Assembly: GCA_022843785.1 (NCBI GenBank)
Contig: JALHMZ010000016.1
Location: forward strand, 1-57,885
Direction of reading: 5' to 3'
Length of the DNA: 57,885 bases
From: Nitrospira sp.
GTDB lineage: Bacteria; Nitrospirota; Nitrospiria; Nitrospirales; Nitrospiraceae
In this document: one piece after another, positions 27,398-36,190 of the stretch
Position numbering within the stretch: position 1 is the stretch's first letter
How the letters are laid out: the number at the start of each line of letters is the position of its first letter
Position numbers and translations under genes: made by a program
The notes under the pieces: model-generated
What the model was told of the DNA's origin: nothing
What the model saw: only the letters and a program-made list of their open reading frames with translations
Database searches by the model: none

Positions 27398-27823
27398 CTA
27401 CGGAAACTCCTGTGCGCCGGTCTTCCCACGATAGAGCATGAAGAGTTCTTGTAATTCCTGGCGCGAAAAGACCGCCGCCTTATTCAAGCCCCAAGGGTTT
27501 CGGCCTCGCTGGTACTTGAAGTCGAACCAGCGCTCTTTCGGTGAATCAGTCGGGTATGTCTCCCGCATCATTGGAACATAGTCTTCGGACTGACGCCCAA
27601 CGATATGAATAACCCGCAGCGTGACCTTGTCCTTGCGCGGAAACTCATACGTAATTCGGCGAAAGGCTTGGCAGTGCGGGCAAGGTGAAACGAGGAGGGA
27701 TTGATCCCAGTCAGCGCGCAACAGCTTGTCCCACACAAAGCTAGACATGCTCAAAGTGCTGACCACTGTCGGGAAGTCGGACTTCTCACCGCACCCCTCG
27801 CATTCCCACCAGTACCCAGACAT
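27398..27823 (-). CDS. Hypothetical protein with N-terminal zinc knuckle
   Basis: A 141-residue protein starting MSGYWWECEGCGEKSDF, with CEGC and a second pair CPHC about 40 residues later, forming a probable zinc ribbon. The remaining sequence (VGRQSEDYVPMM, RFWFDFKYQRG-like) is unrecognised. GGGAGGAGG precedes the ATG at 27823 very clearly. It lies inside the toxin-antitoxin cluster and is probably accessory. Confidence 0.62.
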   Translation of the reverse strand: MSGYWWECEGCGEKSDFPTVVSTLSMSSFVWDKLLRADWDQSLLVSPCPHCQAFRRITYEFPRKDKVTLRVIHIVGRQSEDYVPMMRETYPTDSPKERWFDFKYQRGRNPWGLNKAAVFSRQELQELFMLYRGKTGAQEFP

Positions 27824-27844
27824 AACCTCCTCCCTGCTCGCCAA

Positions 27845-28254
27845 CCAATGAGTATATTGGCCTACACAGTACGTATCGGTAGTCTGCCTGCTAATAGGTT
27901 CTTATCATCCTTCAATCACTGGCGACTCGCTCCGTAAAGCGGAGTCGGCGTGCCCTGCTGACTGGCATAATTCCCTTATAGTGGCGAAGGACTCACCCCT
28001 TCGACCCTATCGGCTGAACTTTAGTCACCCTCTTCTGCCCCAATTCAAATCGTGCATGTAGACCATGTTCTTTTGTACACCGGTGCGTCTCAATAACTCA
28101 TGAACTGTTCGCTGCACTTATCGTTCCCCAGATATCCATGAAGCGAAACGAACGTCCATGCGCAGCATATTTTCAGCCCGTTCGCCAGGTCCGTCAAGCG
28201 CCGCCATCGAGTGCTGATCTTCCATTTCAGATGAATACGCGCTACATTAGCTCC
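27845..28254. other. Non-coding stretch in the toxin-antitoxin cluster
   Basis: About 410 nt without a supported gene. It has a CTCCG-TAAAG-CGGAG hairpin near 27934, a GAAGG...CCTTC hairpin near 27985, and the 40-nt motif at 28161-28200 shared with 29804-29844. Confidence 0.5.
28161..28200 (+). repeat. Copy 1 of a 40-nt intergenic motif
   Basis: Shares ATTTTCAGCC, a GTT(C/T)GC core and TCCGTCAAGCG with 29804-29844 in the same orientation. Both copies lie 5' of genes: the antitoxin at 28255, and the divergent DsbA-like gene and small peptide gene. Confidence 0.55.
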
Positions 28255-28494
28255 ATGGTGCCATCTACCAAACAATTGCTACAAGACGCGCTGCAACTGC
28301 CCGATCAACAGCGGGCGGAATTAGCCGCCGAATTACTGGACAGCCTCCCGCCGGCCTTATCAGGACAAGATCGCAGCAACGCCCAGTGGCTCGCAGAAAT
28401 AGAGCGCCGCGCGCGGGCGGCACAAACCGGAACTCCAGGCGTCACGTGGGAAGACGCTCGCGAGCAGGTGCTGAATCGCCTGCCTAAACCGTGA
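28255..28494 (+). CDS. Addiction-module antitoxin (TIGR02574 family)
   Basis: A 79-residue antitoxin: LLQDALQLPDQQRAELAAEL, SLPPALSGQDRSNAQWLAEI and TWEDAREQVLNRL. Start is ATG 28255 or GTG 28258; neither has a good ribosome site. Overlaps the toxin start by 4 nt (GTGA). The third module of this family within 4 kb, in the opposite orientation to the others. Confidence 0.82.
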   Translation: MVPSTKQLLQDALQLPDQQRAELAAELLDSLPPALSGQDRSNAQWLAEIERRARAAQTGTPGVTWEDAREQVLNRLPKP

Positions 28495-28808
28495 AACCGA
28501 TCAGCCTCTCGCCTGAGGCTGTCTTGGAATTAGCCGAAGCTGCCGCCTGGTACGAAACTCGCCAATATGGGCTTGCCACCCGGTTCCTCCAAGAAATCGA
28601 TCACACACAACGCACAATACAATTACGACCTCTTTCATTTCCCAAGCTGGCAACCATAAGCATCGATCTAGAAATCCGGCGAGCCCTACTCCCACGATTC
28701 CCCTACGCCCTCGTATTTATCGAACTCCACGCTGAAACCAGAATTCTGGCGGTGGCCCACCTCAAACGCGACCCCGGCTATTGGCTCAACCGCCTACAAG
28801 ACACCTAA
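28491..28808 (+). CDS. RelE/ParE-superfamily toxin
   Basis: A 105-residue toxin starting at GTG. ELAEAAAWYETRQYGLATRF, IRRALLPRFPYALVFIE and VAHLKRDPGYWLNRL match the family. Complete, with its own intact antitoxin immediately upstream, so this is a likely functional module. Divergent enough from the 25113 toxin that it is not a recent duplicate. Confidence 0.85.
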   Translation: MKPISLSPEAVLELAEAAAWYETRQYGLATRFLQEIDHTQRTIQLRPLSFPKLATISIDLEIRRALLPRFPYALVFIELHAETRILAVAHLKRDPGYWLNRLQDT

Positions 28809-28953
28809 ACTCAGCAGGCGACGTCATGTGCGCTAAGAGGTTCGATTCGCGGCACATCTCAACCGATTTACCAGAAACCGCCACGCGCAACTGATGAGTC
28901 TTTCGAGAAATATATCGAGATTTTCAATTTACTGGTGCCTTTCCAACCATCCA

Positions 28954-29727
28954 TCATCTTCCTTGTCCCGCCCGGGCAATCAGTTCTTTGAGCCCATTCA
29001 AATCCAGCATCCCGGGCACCAATTCGTTCCCCACGATGAAACCGGGTGTTCCGGAAATACCAAGATCCTGAGCAAGCGCCCGATTCTTCTCGATGACGGC
29101 CTGCCACTGGGGATTGGCCATATCCGCTTCAAGACGTGTTGCGTCGAGGCCGACACCGACCGCGATCTTCAAGATTTCTTCCTTGGTCATGTCGGCGTGA
29201 GATGCGAACAGCGCTTCGTGGAAGGCTTGATGCTTCCCTTGCGCCTGAGACGCGAGCGCGGCCTTGGCCGCGAGCTCCGATGGTTCGCCTAGAATGGGAA
29301 AGTCCTTGTAGACCACCCGCACCCGTGGATCGTCCTTCTGAAGATCCGTCACAGCCTGAGCCGCCTTTTTACAATAGCCACAGCGGTAGTCGTAAAACTC
29401 GACCAGGGTGATTTCGCCTCTGAGATTCCCGCTGACCGGTGACGCCGGATCGTGAAACAATTCCTGCTGCTTCGTTGCCAGGTTGGATTTCTGACGCTCC
29501 TGCAGCTCTGCCTGGCGTTTCGTTTCCATCGCCTGCAGCGATTGCACGATCACCTCCGGATGGGTACGAATGTAGCGTTCAATCGCGGCATCAGTGAGGT
29601 CTTGCGAAAAGGCCGGTATATGCTTCGTCTCATTAGCCGCGGTTGAACAGCCAGATACAACCAGGGCCAGAGCGGCACAGACATTCAACGAAAGCGGAAA
29701 ACGGCGCCAGACATCGTGACTATTCAT
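28954..29727 (-). CDS. DsbA-family thiol oxidoreductase lipoprotein
   Basis: A 257-residue protein. Signal with lipobox-like LALVVSGC (Cys about 28) suggests a lipid anchor. An N-terminal helical extension (about 45-90) precedes a thioredoxin fold with redox motif CGYC in VEFYDYRCGYCKKA, a helical insertion, and the cis-Pro loop SGTPGFIVGN. It oxidises or isomerises disulfides of exported proteins. It resembles the ScsC/BdbD-like DsbA group. AGGAAT before ATG 29727 fixes the start, not the longer frame at 29766. No DsbB partner adjacent. Confidence 0.88.
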   Translation of the reverse strand: MNSHDVWRRFPLSLNVCAALALVVSGCSTAANETKHIPAFSQDLTDAAIERYIRTHPEVIVQSLQAMETKRQAELQERQKSNLATKQQELFHDPASPVSGNLRGEITLVEFYDYRCGYCKKAAQAVTDLQKDDPRVRVVYKDFPILGEPSELAAKAALASQAQGKHQAFHEALFASHADMTKEEILKIAVGVGLDATRLEADMANPQWQAVIEKNRALAQDLGISGTPGFIVGNELVPGMLDLNGLKELIARAGQGR

Positions 29728-29803
29728 GGATAAGATTCCTATGCAGTGAGAGGGTTTGCACACCACCTTGTCTTTTCAGCCCCTATGAGATGCCCAGGCT
29801 CCG

Positions 29804-29844
29804 ACGCGGACCATTTTCAGCCGGTTTGCAGGCTCCGTCAAGCG
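29804..29844 (+). repeat. Copy 2 of the 40-nt intergenic motif
   Basis: See 28161-28200: ATTTTCAGCCGGTTTGCAGG followed by CTCCGTCAAGCG. Lies 77 nt upstream of the DsbA-like gene start. Confidence 0.55.
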
Positions 29845-30160
29845 ACCTTTTAGGGATCGGCATCCCCTACGGATGACATGCTTTACGAAGTACCTCGGCG
29901 CCCGTCACCCGGGCCATTTCACTCTCCCACAACCCATGTCACCATTTACGAACGAAGCTCGCCTTTTTCCGTCTTTCGTACCAAATCGGGCCAATCAGAA
30001 GCGCTGAAACCTTAGTAGACCGTTGATTTTACTTCATATCGCATTTGGCACGTTTCTGGAAGAGAGGAGAGGGATCACAGGTCACCAGCGGACATCCTGC
30101 GTGTCCCGTATCCAATACGTTGCCGGTGACACACATCACAAGGAAAGGAGGTAACAGACC
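29845..30160. other. Leader region upstream of the 30-residue peptide gene
   Basis: About 315 nt with no ORF. The 3' part is purine-rich (GGAAGAGAGGAGAGGG near 30055) and ends with the ribosome site AAAGGAGGT at 30144-30152. No convincing promoter identified by eye. Confidence 0.45.
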
Positions 30161-30253
30161 ATGGATTTATTGATTATCGGAATCATGGCAGCGTCCGTCA
30201 TATTGGTCGTCGTCCATCATGCGCTGATCGCATTGGATGCGGATAGCGAATAG
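30161..30253 (+). CDS. 30-residue single-helix membrane peptide
   Basis: A tiny gene: M-D, then the hydrophobic helix LLIIGIMAASVILVVV, HHALIAL, and an acidic DADSE end. It is preceded by AAAGGAGGT, a near-perfect anti-Shine-Dalgarno match, 8 nt from the ATG; this is stronger than almost any other ribosome site in the window. Probably an inner-membrane small protein, N-out or N-in unknown. A second small frame follows 8 nt downstream. Candidates include regulatory small proteins of respiratory or transport complexes, but this is a guess. Confidence 0.65.
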   Translation: MDLLIIGIMAASVILVVVHHALIALDADSE

Positions 30254-30261
30254 CCAACCGG

Positions 30262-30465
30262 ATGATACGATCCTGGTATAAGAGCGGCTCGCCCCTGAAC
30301 AGAATCTGGACACATCCAACCGGAACATGGGCTGGGGAAACAGCAATCTGGAGTCTGTGCGTAATAGTCCTTTTGGTCTTCCGCTGGGCCGAAAGGTTGA
30401 TTCTACCCTCACCTCTTCAGTCGATTCGGATCATGACTGTGGGCCCAAGACCTCTCGCCAGATAA
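30262..30465 (+). CDS. Possible second small membrane protein
   Basis: A 67-residue frame starting 8 nt after the 30-residue peptide, with one hydrophobic helix ([16 protein letters not shown]). It has no clear ribosome site and overlaps the 3' end of the convergent MBL-fold gene by 35 nt, so it may be spurious. Reported because of its position and helix. Confidence 0.28.
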   Translation: MIRSWYKSGSPLNRIWTHPTGTWAGETAIWSLCVIVLLVFRWAERLILPSPLQSIRIMTVGPRPLAR

Positions 30466-31162
30466 TAGCCAGATCCTGGAGCGCTTTGCTTCCATCGCCC
30501 ACATAAACCGAACCATGCATCGTCGCCAGTCGTTTCGGCTGCAGCGCCGCCAGCCGTTGCAGCGTCGCATCCGTCAAGGTGCAATAGGGCATATAATTCG
30601 CCAACGGACCCTGCTGATACTCCATCAATGTCTTCCGACATCGGCCGAGCACGTCCGACTCCGTCATCGGCTCCACATCCCCATCTTGGTGAAGAAGATC
30701 CGAGCACAGAAGCGTCCGTTCCGTTTCTTCGAACAGCAACCCCGCCTCCCAACAATGAGGCACATGCGGCGTCGCCAGAAAGCGGAAGCGGCAGGTCCCC
30801 GTCTGGAGCACCTCCCCATCCGTCATCCCTTTGGCAGGACGAAGCGCGAGACAATCGTCCACGCTCACCAACTTGCCCACAACACTACACACCGCCTGGG
30901 ACTGCGGAGCCAGTTGTTGCCACTCCGGCAAGGTCGCACATTCGTCTGACTCAAAATGGCTGAACCCGATCCAACGTAATGCCTGCAGATCAATCAGCGA
31001 TGCCACGGCTGCTTTGACCTCGGAAAACAGAGCCCTGGGGCCCGTATGAAATAACAGCGGCTCGTCGTCACGCACCAAAAACTGGCTGAACTGAAGATTA
31101 AACGGTTTGACAAATGTCGTGATTCGAAACAGGTCCGGGGCTATTTCAGTAATGTGCGCCAT
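30431..31162 (-). CDS. MBL-fold protein of the diiron oxygen-binding (ODP) type
   Basis: A 243-residue metallo-beta-lactamase-fold protein resembling the diiron domain of flavodiiron proteins: [19 protein letters not shown], the metal motif FSHFESDEC (an HxExDx site with the usual second His replaced by Glu), [28 protein letters not shown] and [10 protein letters not shown]. No flavodoxin domain follows. Such stand-alone ODP domains bind O2 or NO and often sense. GGGAAGG before the ATG supports the start. It is downstream of an HDOD gene in the same orientation. Confidence 0.82.
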   Translation of the reverse strand: MAHITEIAPDLFRITTFVKPFNLQFSQFLVRDDEPLLFHTGPRALFSEVKAAVASLIDLQALRWIGFSHFESDECATLPEWQQLAPQSQAVCSVVGKLVSVDDCLALRPAKGMTDGEVLQTGTCRFRFLATPHVPHCWEAGLLFEETERTLLCSDLLHQDGDVEPMTESDVLGRCRKTLMEYQQGPLANYMPYCTLTDATLQRLAALQPKRLATMHGSVYVGDGSKALQDLAIIWREVLGPQS

Positions 31163-31392
31163 AGAGCCTTCCCTATAAATGGGAAAGGTCGATCATACGC
31201 ACCGCCAGTCCGCGGCGCAATCCAGGCAAAGCGTTAGGAGACAGCAACCCCTTGGAGTCTGTCCGATGGTCGCGCACGCGAAGTTGATCGAAATAGGAGG
31301 TTGTCCCCGGGAGCAGGCTGCTAAAAATAGGAGCCGCGTGCGAAGACGATTGGATTGCAGAAACCGACCGTTTTCGGCTTGTGAATGAACGG
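31163..31392. other. Intergenic region between two minus-strand signalling genes
   Basis: About 230 nt; short frames on both strands lack ribosome sites and recognisable sequence. It includes the candidate terminator listed separately. Confidence 0.4.
31361..31380 (-). terminator. Candidate terminator of the HDOD gene
   Basis: On the minus strand AAGCCGA and TCGGTTT form a 7-bp stem with a 6-nt loop, followed by CTGC; the U-run is only the stem end. Weak, but placed 12 nt after the HDOD stop. Confidence 0.35.
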
Positions 31393-32970
31393 CTACAGAA
31401 CGCCAGCCAATCGATTGAGCCCCATCGTCGTGTGCATAAAAAACAGGAGAAATGTCTGATAGTCTGACGCACGCACCGGCTGATTGCGCACACCATGATC
31501 GCAATAGATCAACCCCATCGGCCTCGTACCCACCCGCAACGGCGCCAGAATCGCAGAGACGGGGTTCCAGATCTCGACAAATTCCTGCTTCATGGCGCCC
31601 TCCGTATGATTCGTGAAGTCCGCCATCAGCAGTGGATCGAACCGCTTGAGGACGTTCAGAAACAATTGGTGTTCGTTGCTGAGAGAACCCGAGAGAGCCC
31701 GAAGATAGGGGGCCAGAGGCGTCGCCCCCAACACAAGCCGGCCGACGAGTTGATCACTATCGTTGAGATTCAACAGGGCCAATCCAACCCGCTCGAATCC
31801 TGCGTCTTTATGCAGCGATTGCACGAAAGATCCCAGCAGACCATTGAAATCCTTGGCCTCGCGCAGTGAGTCCTGAAAGGTCTGCAACGTTTCGAGGGGG
31901 CGAGCCTGAATGGGAGCCGGAACCTGTGGGGACACTGCGGGAACAGGACGCTGACTCTTCCGGTCATGCGTTGGCTCCACCGGGGCCTTGGTGGGAGGCG
32001 ACGGCTTGCTGTTTTCTTCGGAAAGGGACGGCGCCGCGACCTCGGCCATATCCATAGAAAGTCCCATCGAACGAGCCAGCTGCCGGCCCCGGTCTATGGC
32101 TCCGAGCATCAAGTCCGCAAACCGGTTAGGAGGGAGGCCGCTTCCAATCAGGAGTACCCGCTTGGCTTCCTCGATGACGTGGCGCGAACCGATACCGGTC
32201 ATGGCTTCGACCAACCGGATGGAACCGATGACAATTCCCTGATACGTCTGCTGTCCACTCTGCCATCGGCCAACCGGCTGCTCCCGGACCATGCCAAATA
32301 GTTCTACGAGGTCTTCGGGTAAGTTCCATACTTTCGCTAAGGCCTGAGCGAGTACCATGCGGGGAATGCCGATGATGCGAGTCTCCTCGATCGCACGGTC
32401 CGCCCCTGGTTTCGGCTTGGCATGGATGACCTGCACAGCCTGGTAAACCTCCGGTGCCTGGTATGCGATGGCGAGATCCCCGATGGAATAGAGTAAGGCG
32501 CCGGTAAACAGCTGCCCCGGTTGAGCATATTCCATAGATGCCCCCAATTCTCCGGCAACCGTCGCCGCGATAAGGGACTTTGCGATCAACCCTCTCAACT
32601 GCTGCTGTCGTTGCGGCCAATGGTTCAGTTGCTCGACCAGATGGGCCGCCGCCACAAGGGATCGTACCGTATCCAAACCCAACCAGCTGACGGCGTGGGG
32701 AACAGAGGCGATCGTCTGCTGAGGGCTATACGCGATGCTATTGGCAACTTGTAGCACCTTGCACGTGAGCCCATGGTCGCGACTGATGATTTGCGCAAGA
32801 CTGTTCGCATTGGAGTTTGGACCCATCACATTCATGACCTGCTGGCACGTCGACTGTAAGATCGGCAAGCATCGATTGCTTTGATCGAACAAGGGCTTGA
32901 GCTTGTGGTGGAGGCGAGGACGGATAGACTCAACTAACGCTGATTCGACAGCGGTCGACAATGAAGGCAT
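31393..32970 (-). CDS. HDOD protein with C-terminal GAF-like domain
   Basis: A 525-residue protein. HDOD domain (about 25-230): SLAQIISRDHGLTCKVLQVA, SVPHAVSWLGLDTVRSLVAA, LFTGALLYSIGDLA and RMVLAQALAKVWNLP. The HD dyad appears degenerate (YSIGD where HDIGK is usual), so catalysis is unlikely. A Pro/Lys-rich linker (about 310-355) leads to a GAF-like C-terminal region (about 370-525; VGLALLNLNDSDQLVGRLVL, SAILAPLRVGTRPMGLIYCD). Likely an intracellular sensor-regulator. Start at ATG 32970. Confidence 0.85.
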   Translation of the reverse strand: MPSLSTAVESALVESIRPRLHHKLKPLFDQSNRCLPILQSTCQQVMNVMGPNSNANSLAQIISRDHGLTCKVLQVANSIAYSPQQTIASVPHAVSWLGLDTVRSLVAAAHLVEQLNHWPQRQQQLRGLIAKSLIAATVAGELGASMEYAQPGQLFTGALLYSIGDLAIAYQAPEVYQAVQVIHAKPKPGADRAIEETRIIGIPRMVLAQALAKVWNLPEDLVELFGMVREQPVGRWQSGQQTYQGIVIGSIRLVEAMTGIGSRHVIEEAKRVLLIGSGLPPNRFADLMLGAIDRGRQLARSMGLSMDMAEVAAPSLSEENSKPSPPTKAPVEPTHDRKSQRPVPAVSPQVPAPIQARPLETLQTFQDSLREAKDFNGLLGSFVQSLHKDAGFERVGLALLNLNDSDQLVGRLVLGATPLAPYLRALSGSLSNEHQLFLNVLKRFDPLLMADFTNHTEGAMKQEFVEIWNPVSAILAPLRVGTRPMGLIYCDHGVRNQPVRASDYQTFLLFFMHTTMGLNRLAGVL

Positions 32971-33245
32971 CTGGGCTCCTATGGTCGATAACTGCTACCT
33001 CTATCGGTCACGATCATACGAAGCTTAAGCCGGGCTGCAGCGGGCTAATCAGATCTCCACAGAATGGGGAGAACGGCAGTGGTGACCGGGAGAAGGATAG
33101 CGAAAGGGTGACGGTGGTTGAGCGGAAAATAGGTCCTCGTGAGTTGTCGGATCTAACTCAACACTGACAATTCAGATCTTATCGGCCCCCTGCCAGACGC
33201 CGAAAGCTCTTTTCGCGATCGGGAAAACAGACACCGGCAAGCGAT
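32971..33245. other. Intergenic region
   Basis: About 275 nt; no gene, repeat or terminator that I can support. Confidence 0.4.
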
Positions 33246-33995
33246 CTACTTATACCCTTCCCCGCTGGTCCCGCCGCCGAATCCGCCCCAGTTGCCGCCG
33301 AATCCACCCTGCCCCGTTCCCCAATACTCGCCCTTCTGAATGCGGCGATAGGGATGGCGAAGATCCGGACGGCTGATCCACCAAAAGCACACGATGGCGA
33401 TAAGAGTGGTGCCGAGCCCGAGCCACAATCCGATGCCCCGGAAATGGGTTTTCGACAGGGTGCCGACGCGGACTTCTTGAGACGGCGCAGACAAGACCAC
33501 CGCTGTGCGATACAGCCCTTCGCCGAAATGGCCGAGCTCAATCGCCGGTTGGAGGTATTGGCTCCCCGCCTCGCGCCTGACCTCCGGTGTGATGATCGGC
33601 AGCATCTGGCGTCCCAAAGTAATCGCCGCTTGCCGTTCCTGCACCGCAACCAGCACCATCATGCCATGCTCCTGCTGCGTGGAGCCGATGTGCCATTGCT
33701 CATAGAGCGCCGTCGCATACTCATTCGCCGAAGAAAATGGCTTGATGCTGGGCACCGTCACCACGACCATCTCAACGCCGGTTTTCCGCTCAAGATCCTG
33801 GCAGACTGAACGAATCCGCTCTTTCCATTCGGCATCAACCACCTGGGCATGGTCACTCACATAGCCCATCGGGCCGGGCAACTGCGGACGGTTTTTGGGC
33901 CGGTCGTAGAACGAAGACTGCCCCGCAGCCGGCCAGGGCAGGACCGCGCTCATCAACAGCGCAGCGGCCATGTACGCAGTCCACACCCGCGTCAT
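33246..33995 (-). CDS. TPM-domain membrane protein (YgcG family)
   Basis: A 249-residue exported protein: signal peptide (about 1-26), TPM domain (about 43-165; GYVSDHAQVVDAEWKERIR, VEMVVVTVPSI, HGMMVLVAVQERQAAI), one transmembrane helix (about 190-210; LGTTLIAIVCFWWI) and a Gly-rich tail (GGFGGNWGGFGGGTSG). TPM domains occur in photosystem repair and respiratory assembly proteins; the role in bacteria is unclear. Its ATG overlaps the nucleotidyltransferase stop by 4 nt. Confidence 0.85.
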   Translation of the reverse strand: MTRVWTAYMAAALLMSAVLPWPAAGQSSFYDRPKNRPQLPGPMGYVSDHAQVVDAEWKERIRSVCQDLERKTGVEMVVVTVPSIKPFSSANEYATALYEQWHIGSTQQEHGMMVLVAVQERQAAITLGRQMLPIITPEVRREAGSQYLQPAIELGHFGEGLYRTAVVLSAPSQEVRVGTLSKTHFRGIGLWLGLGTTLIAIVCFWWISRPDLRHPYRRIQKGEYWGTGQGGFGGNWGGFGGGTSGEGYK

Positions 33996-34750
33996 TTCTG
34001 CCCAACCTGCCGTTCCACCGCATCAACCAATCGTCCGAGACCGTCGAAGTAGCGATCCATGACTCGCGGGATTTCTTTATGTCCTGGAGAGATGTGTCCC
34101 CGCTTGATCGACAGCGCCTCAGACAGACCTGTCAGATCAATTGCAAAAAACTCTGCGAGATCCTGCACAAGAGGCTCACCGTGGGACAGCACCGGCCTGC
34201 CCAACAGACGTTGCACACCGCGCAGCACCGGCACTACCGCCGTAATTGAGAGAGGCAACAACAACATCATCGACTCTTCCGTGGTGTCCCCTTCCACCAA
34301 CCGCTGCCGCATGCGGACAAGATTCCCGCGTAGCGATTGCAAGACCTCTCCGGCCAGATGACGTGGATCGACCTTGAACCCGATAAAGGGGTCCTGTCCC
34401 CACAACAGCCGATGGCAATCCTGGATATCCTGATACTCCAAGGGAAACACGAGGGCCGAGGCCTGGAGATCGGCCTTCGTAAGAAACAGCGGCACCACGA
34501 CTTGGTCGTGACTCCACTTCTTATGCACCCCGGTATAGGCCTTTAAGAGCGCCACATCGTAGGACCGGAGAAACAGCAGAATGTTCAGATTCGACCGGCC
34601 GGGCAGGAACTCTCCACGGACTGCGCTGCCAAAAAGGAGGATCGCGTCGAGTTGTTCGCCGTAAGCCTGGGCCACGTCCTTGACGTACGACCGGAGCAAT
34701 CGCTGCGTGTCATCCGGCACCCCATCAATCGTCCACGCCACTGCCGCCAT
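33992..34750 (-). CDS. Nucleotidyltransferase-fold protein
   Basis: A 252-residue protein with a pol-beta-type nucleotidyltransferase motif: ILLFGSAVRGEFLPGRSNLN, where GS, the R-G-E and the first acidic position fit, but the catalytic DxD is S-N-L-N, so catalysis is doubtful. The C-terminal half is helical. GGGTAACAGG precedes ATG 34750; the longer frame to 34810 overlaps the monooxygenase. It lies 4 nt after the monooxygenase gene and overlaps the TPM gene by 4 nt: a tightly coupled trio. Confidence 0.68.
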   Translation of the reverse strand: MAAVAWTIDGVPDDTQRLLRSYVKDVAQAYGEQLDAILLFGSAVRGEFLPGRSNLNILLFLRSYDVALLKAYTGVHKKWSHDQVVVPLFLTKADLQASALVFPLEYQDIQDCHRLLWGQDPFIGFKVDPRHLAGEVLQSLRGNLVRMRQRLVEGDTTEESMMLLLPLSITAVVPVLRGVQRLLGRPVLSHGEPLVQDLAEFFAIDLTGLSEALSIKRGHISPGHKEIPRVMDRYFDGLGRLVDAVERQVGQK

Positions 34751-34754
34751 CCTG

Positions 34755-36035
34755 TTACCCCGCCCCTGGCGCGGTGCGCTCCGGCACATGGGCCGCAGGG
34801 TCCGGAACAAATCCCGCCGCCATCAAACGATCCGCCATGCCAAACGGAGGAGTAGATCGCAGTCCCGCCGTCGTGGACAGCACACGATAGCGCAGCCGCT
34901 CATTGCGATCCAGCGTGCGAAATACGCGATCGCGCAGGAACGCAACCATGGGATTCGCCGTGTTCCAAAACAACACTTGCTCATCCGCCAGACGCTGGAG
35001 CATGGTGATCTGAGGCCGGCGCGTGAGTTCGAAACGCTTGAGTCGCTCAGCGGAATAGTCCTGTGATGCCAGACACTCAGGCAACAGATCCGCCAGCGTC
35101 ATCGCATCCACCATCGCCTGCATACGGCCCTGGGACGCATGGGGATTCATCGCATGCGCCGCATCCCCGATGAGCACCGCGCCGTCGGCAACCCACGTCG
35201 GCGTACGCACACGCCCGGTCGGCATGAAGGCGGTCTGGCTCCAATCGGTCAGCGCCCGGAACAGCATTTCGTTGGAGGGATCGATCGCGGTCCACGCCTG
35301 TTGCAAGGCAGGAAGGCCCTGTGCCTTGACCCGGTCGTATGAGCCGGTAGGGATCATGTAGAAGAGATAGACCTTGTTCCCCGCGGCGGGAAACATGCCG
35401 AGGATCGTCCGCTTCCCGACAAAGTATTTCGCCTCGGTCACCGGTGTCGGCGCATCCACAATCGCGATCAGATACCCCTGCGGATAGAGATACAGATCGG
35501 CGGGGATCTGCAGGGCCTGGCGGACTTTTGAAAACGCCCCATCGGCGCCGACAACCACCTTGGCTTTTATGGTGATCTCCTCGGTTCCCTTCTTCGCGGT
35601 CAGCCCGACAACCCGACCGTTCTCCTTGAGCAGACCGGTGAACGCTGCGCCATACCAGAGGGCTACTGACGGCTGGGTCTGAATCGCATCGAGGATGGCA
35701 TGGTGCGCCACATTCGGCAGCGTCACCACAGCCCGATTATAGGGAGCCGGCAGATCGCCATAATCCACCGTGCAGAGCCGTTCACCGCCGACCTTGCAGA
35801 AATGGAACCGGCGCACCGATCGTGTCGCATCGGCAGGCAGCTTATTCAGCAATCCAAGCTGATCGAGCACCCGTTGCCCGTTCGGTTGCAGGATCTCGCC
35901 ACGCAGACCTCGCGGCGGCCCGGGGGCCTGTTCCAACACAATAGTCTTGATCCCCTTCTGCGCCAGCGCGAGGGCGAGAACCGCCCCGCCTCCACCTGCC
36001 CCAACCACCGCAATGTCAGTCTCTTCATGCTTCAC
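34755..36035 (-). CDS. FAD-dependent monooxygenase (UbiH/PHBH-like)
   Basis: A 426-residue class A flavoprotein monooxygenase. FAD motif IAVVGAGGGGAVLALALA at the N-terminus, KVVVGADGAFSKVRQAL (DG motif, about 165) and VLIGDAAHAMNPHASQGRMQ (GD motif, about 290). It hydroxylates a small aromatic or quinone-like substrate using NAD(P)H and O2; substrate unknown. The GTG at 36035 with AAGGGG upstream is chosen; a GTG at 36059 lies inside the quasi-repeat tract and would use repeat DNA as coding sequence. First gene of a coupled trio. Confidence 0.86.
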   Translation of the reverse strand: MKHEETDIAVVGAGGGGAVLALALAQKGIKTIVLEQAPGPPRGLRGEILQPNGQRVLDQLGLLNKLPADATRSVRRFHFCKVGGERLCTVDYGDLPAPYNRAVVTLPNVAHHAILDAIQTQPSVALWYGAAFTGLLKENGRVVGLTAKKGTEEITIKAKVVVGADGAFSKVRQALQIPADLYLYPQGYLIAIVDAPTPVTEAKYFVGKRTILGMFPAAGNKVYLFYMIPTGSYDRVKAQGLPALQQAWTAIDPSNEMLFRALTDWSQTAFMPTGRVRTPTWVADGAVLIGDAAHAMNPHASQGRMQAMVDAMTLADLLPECLASQDYSAERLKRFELTRRPQITMLQRLADEQVLFWNTANPMVAFLRDRVFRTLDRNERLRYRVLSTTAGLRSTPPFGMADRLMAAGFVPDPAAHVPERTAPGAG

Positions 36036-36043
36036 ATCCAACC

Positions 36044-36190
36044 CCTTGCGACTTGCCACTCACCATTCACTTCCGACCCCTTGCCCCTTGCAACTTACTC
36101 TTCACTTCAGAACCCTTACCCCTCACTCCTTATTCTTCACCGCCACTTGCCCCTTGCCACTTGCGACTTGCCACTCACCATTCACTTCCA
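36044..36190. repeat. Long intergenic quasi-repeat tract
   Basis: About 145 nt built of repeated words: CTTGCGACTTGCCACTCACC occurs twice (about 36046 and 36163), with CCCCTTGCCCCTTGC, CTTGCAACTTAC and CCACTTGCCCCTTGCC between. It separates the PLD gene from the monooxygenase. The reverse complement of the same words is at 4439-4472. Confidence 0.75.

Noticed and set aside
36035..36059. Upstream GTG start of the FAD monooxygenase at 36059
   Set aside because: It would translate quasi-repeat DNA; the GTG at 36035 has AAGGGG at good spacing and begins right before the FAD motif.
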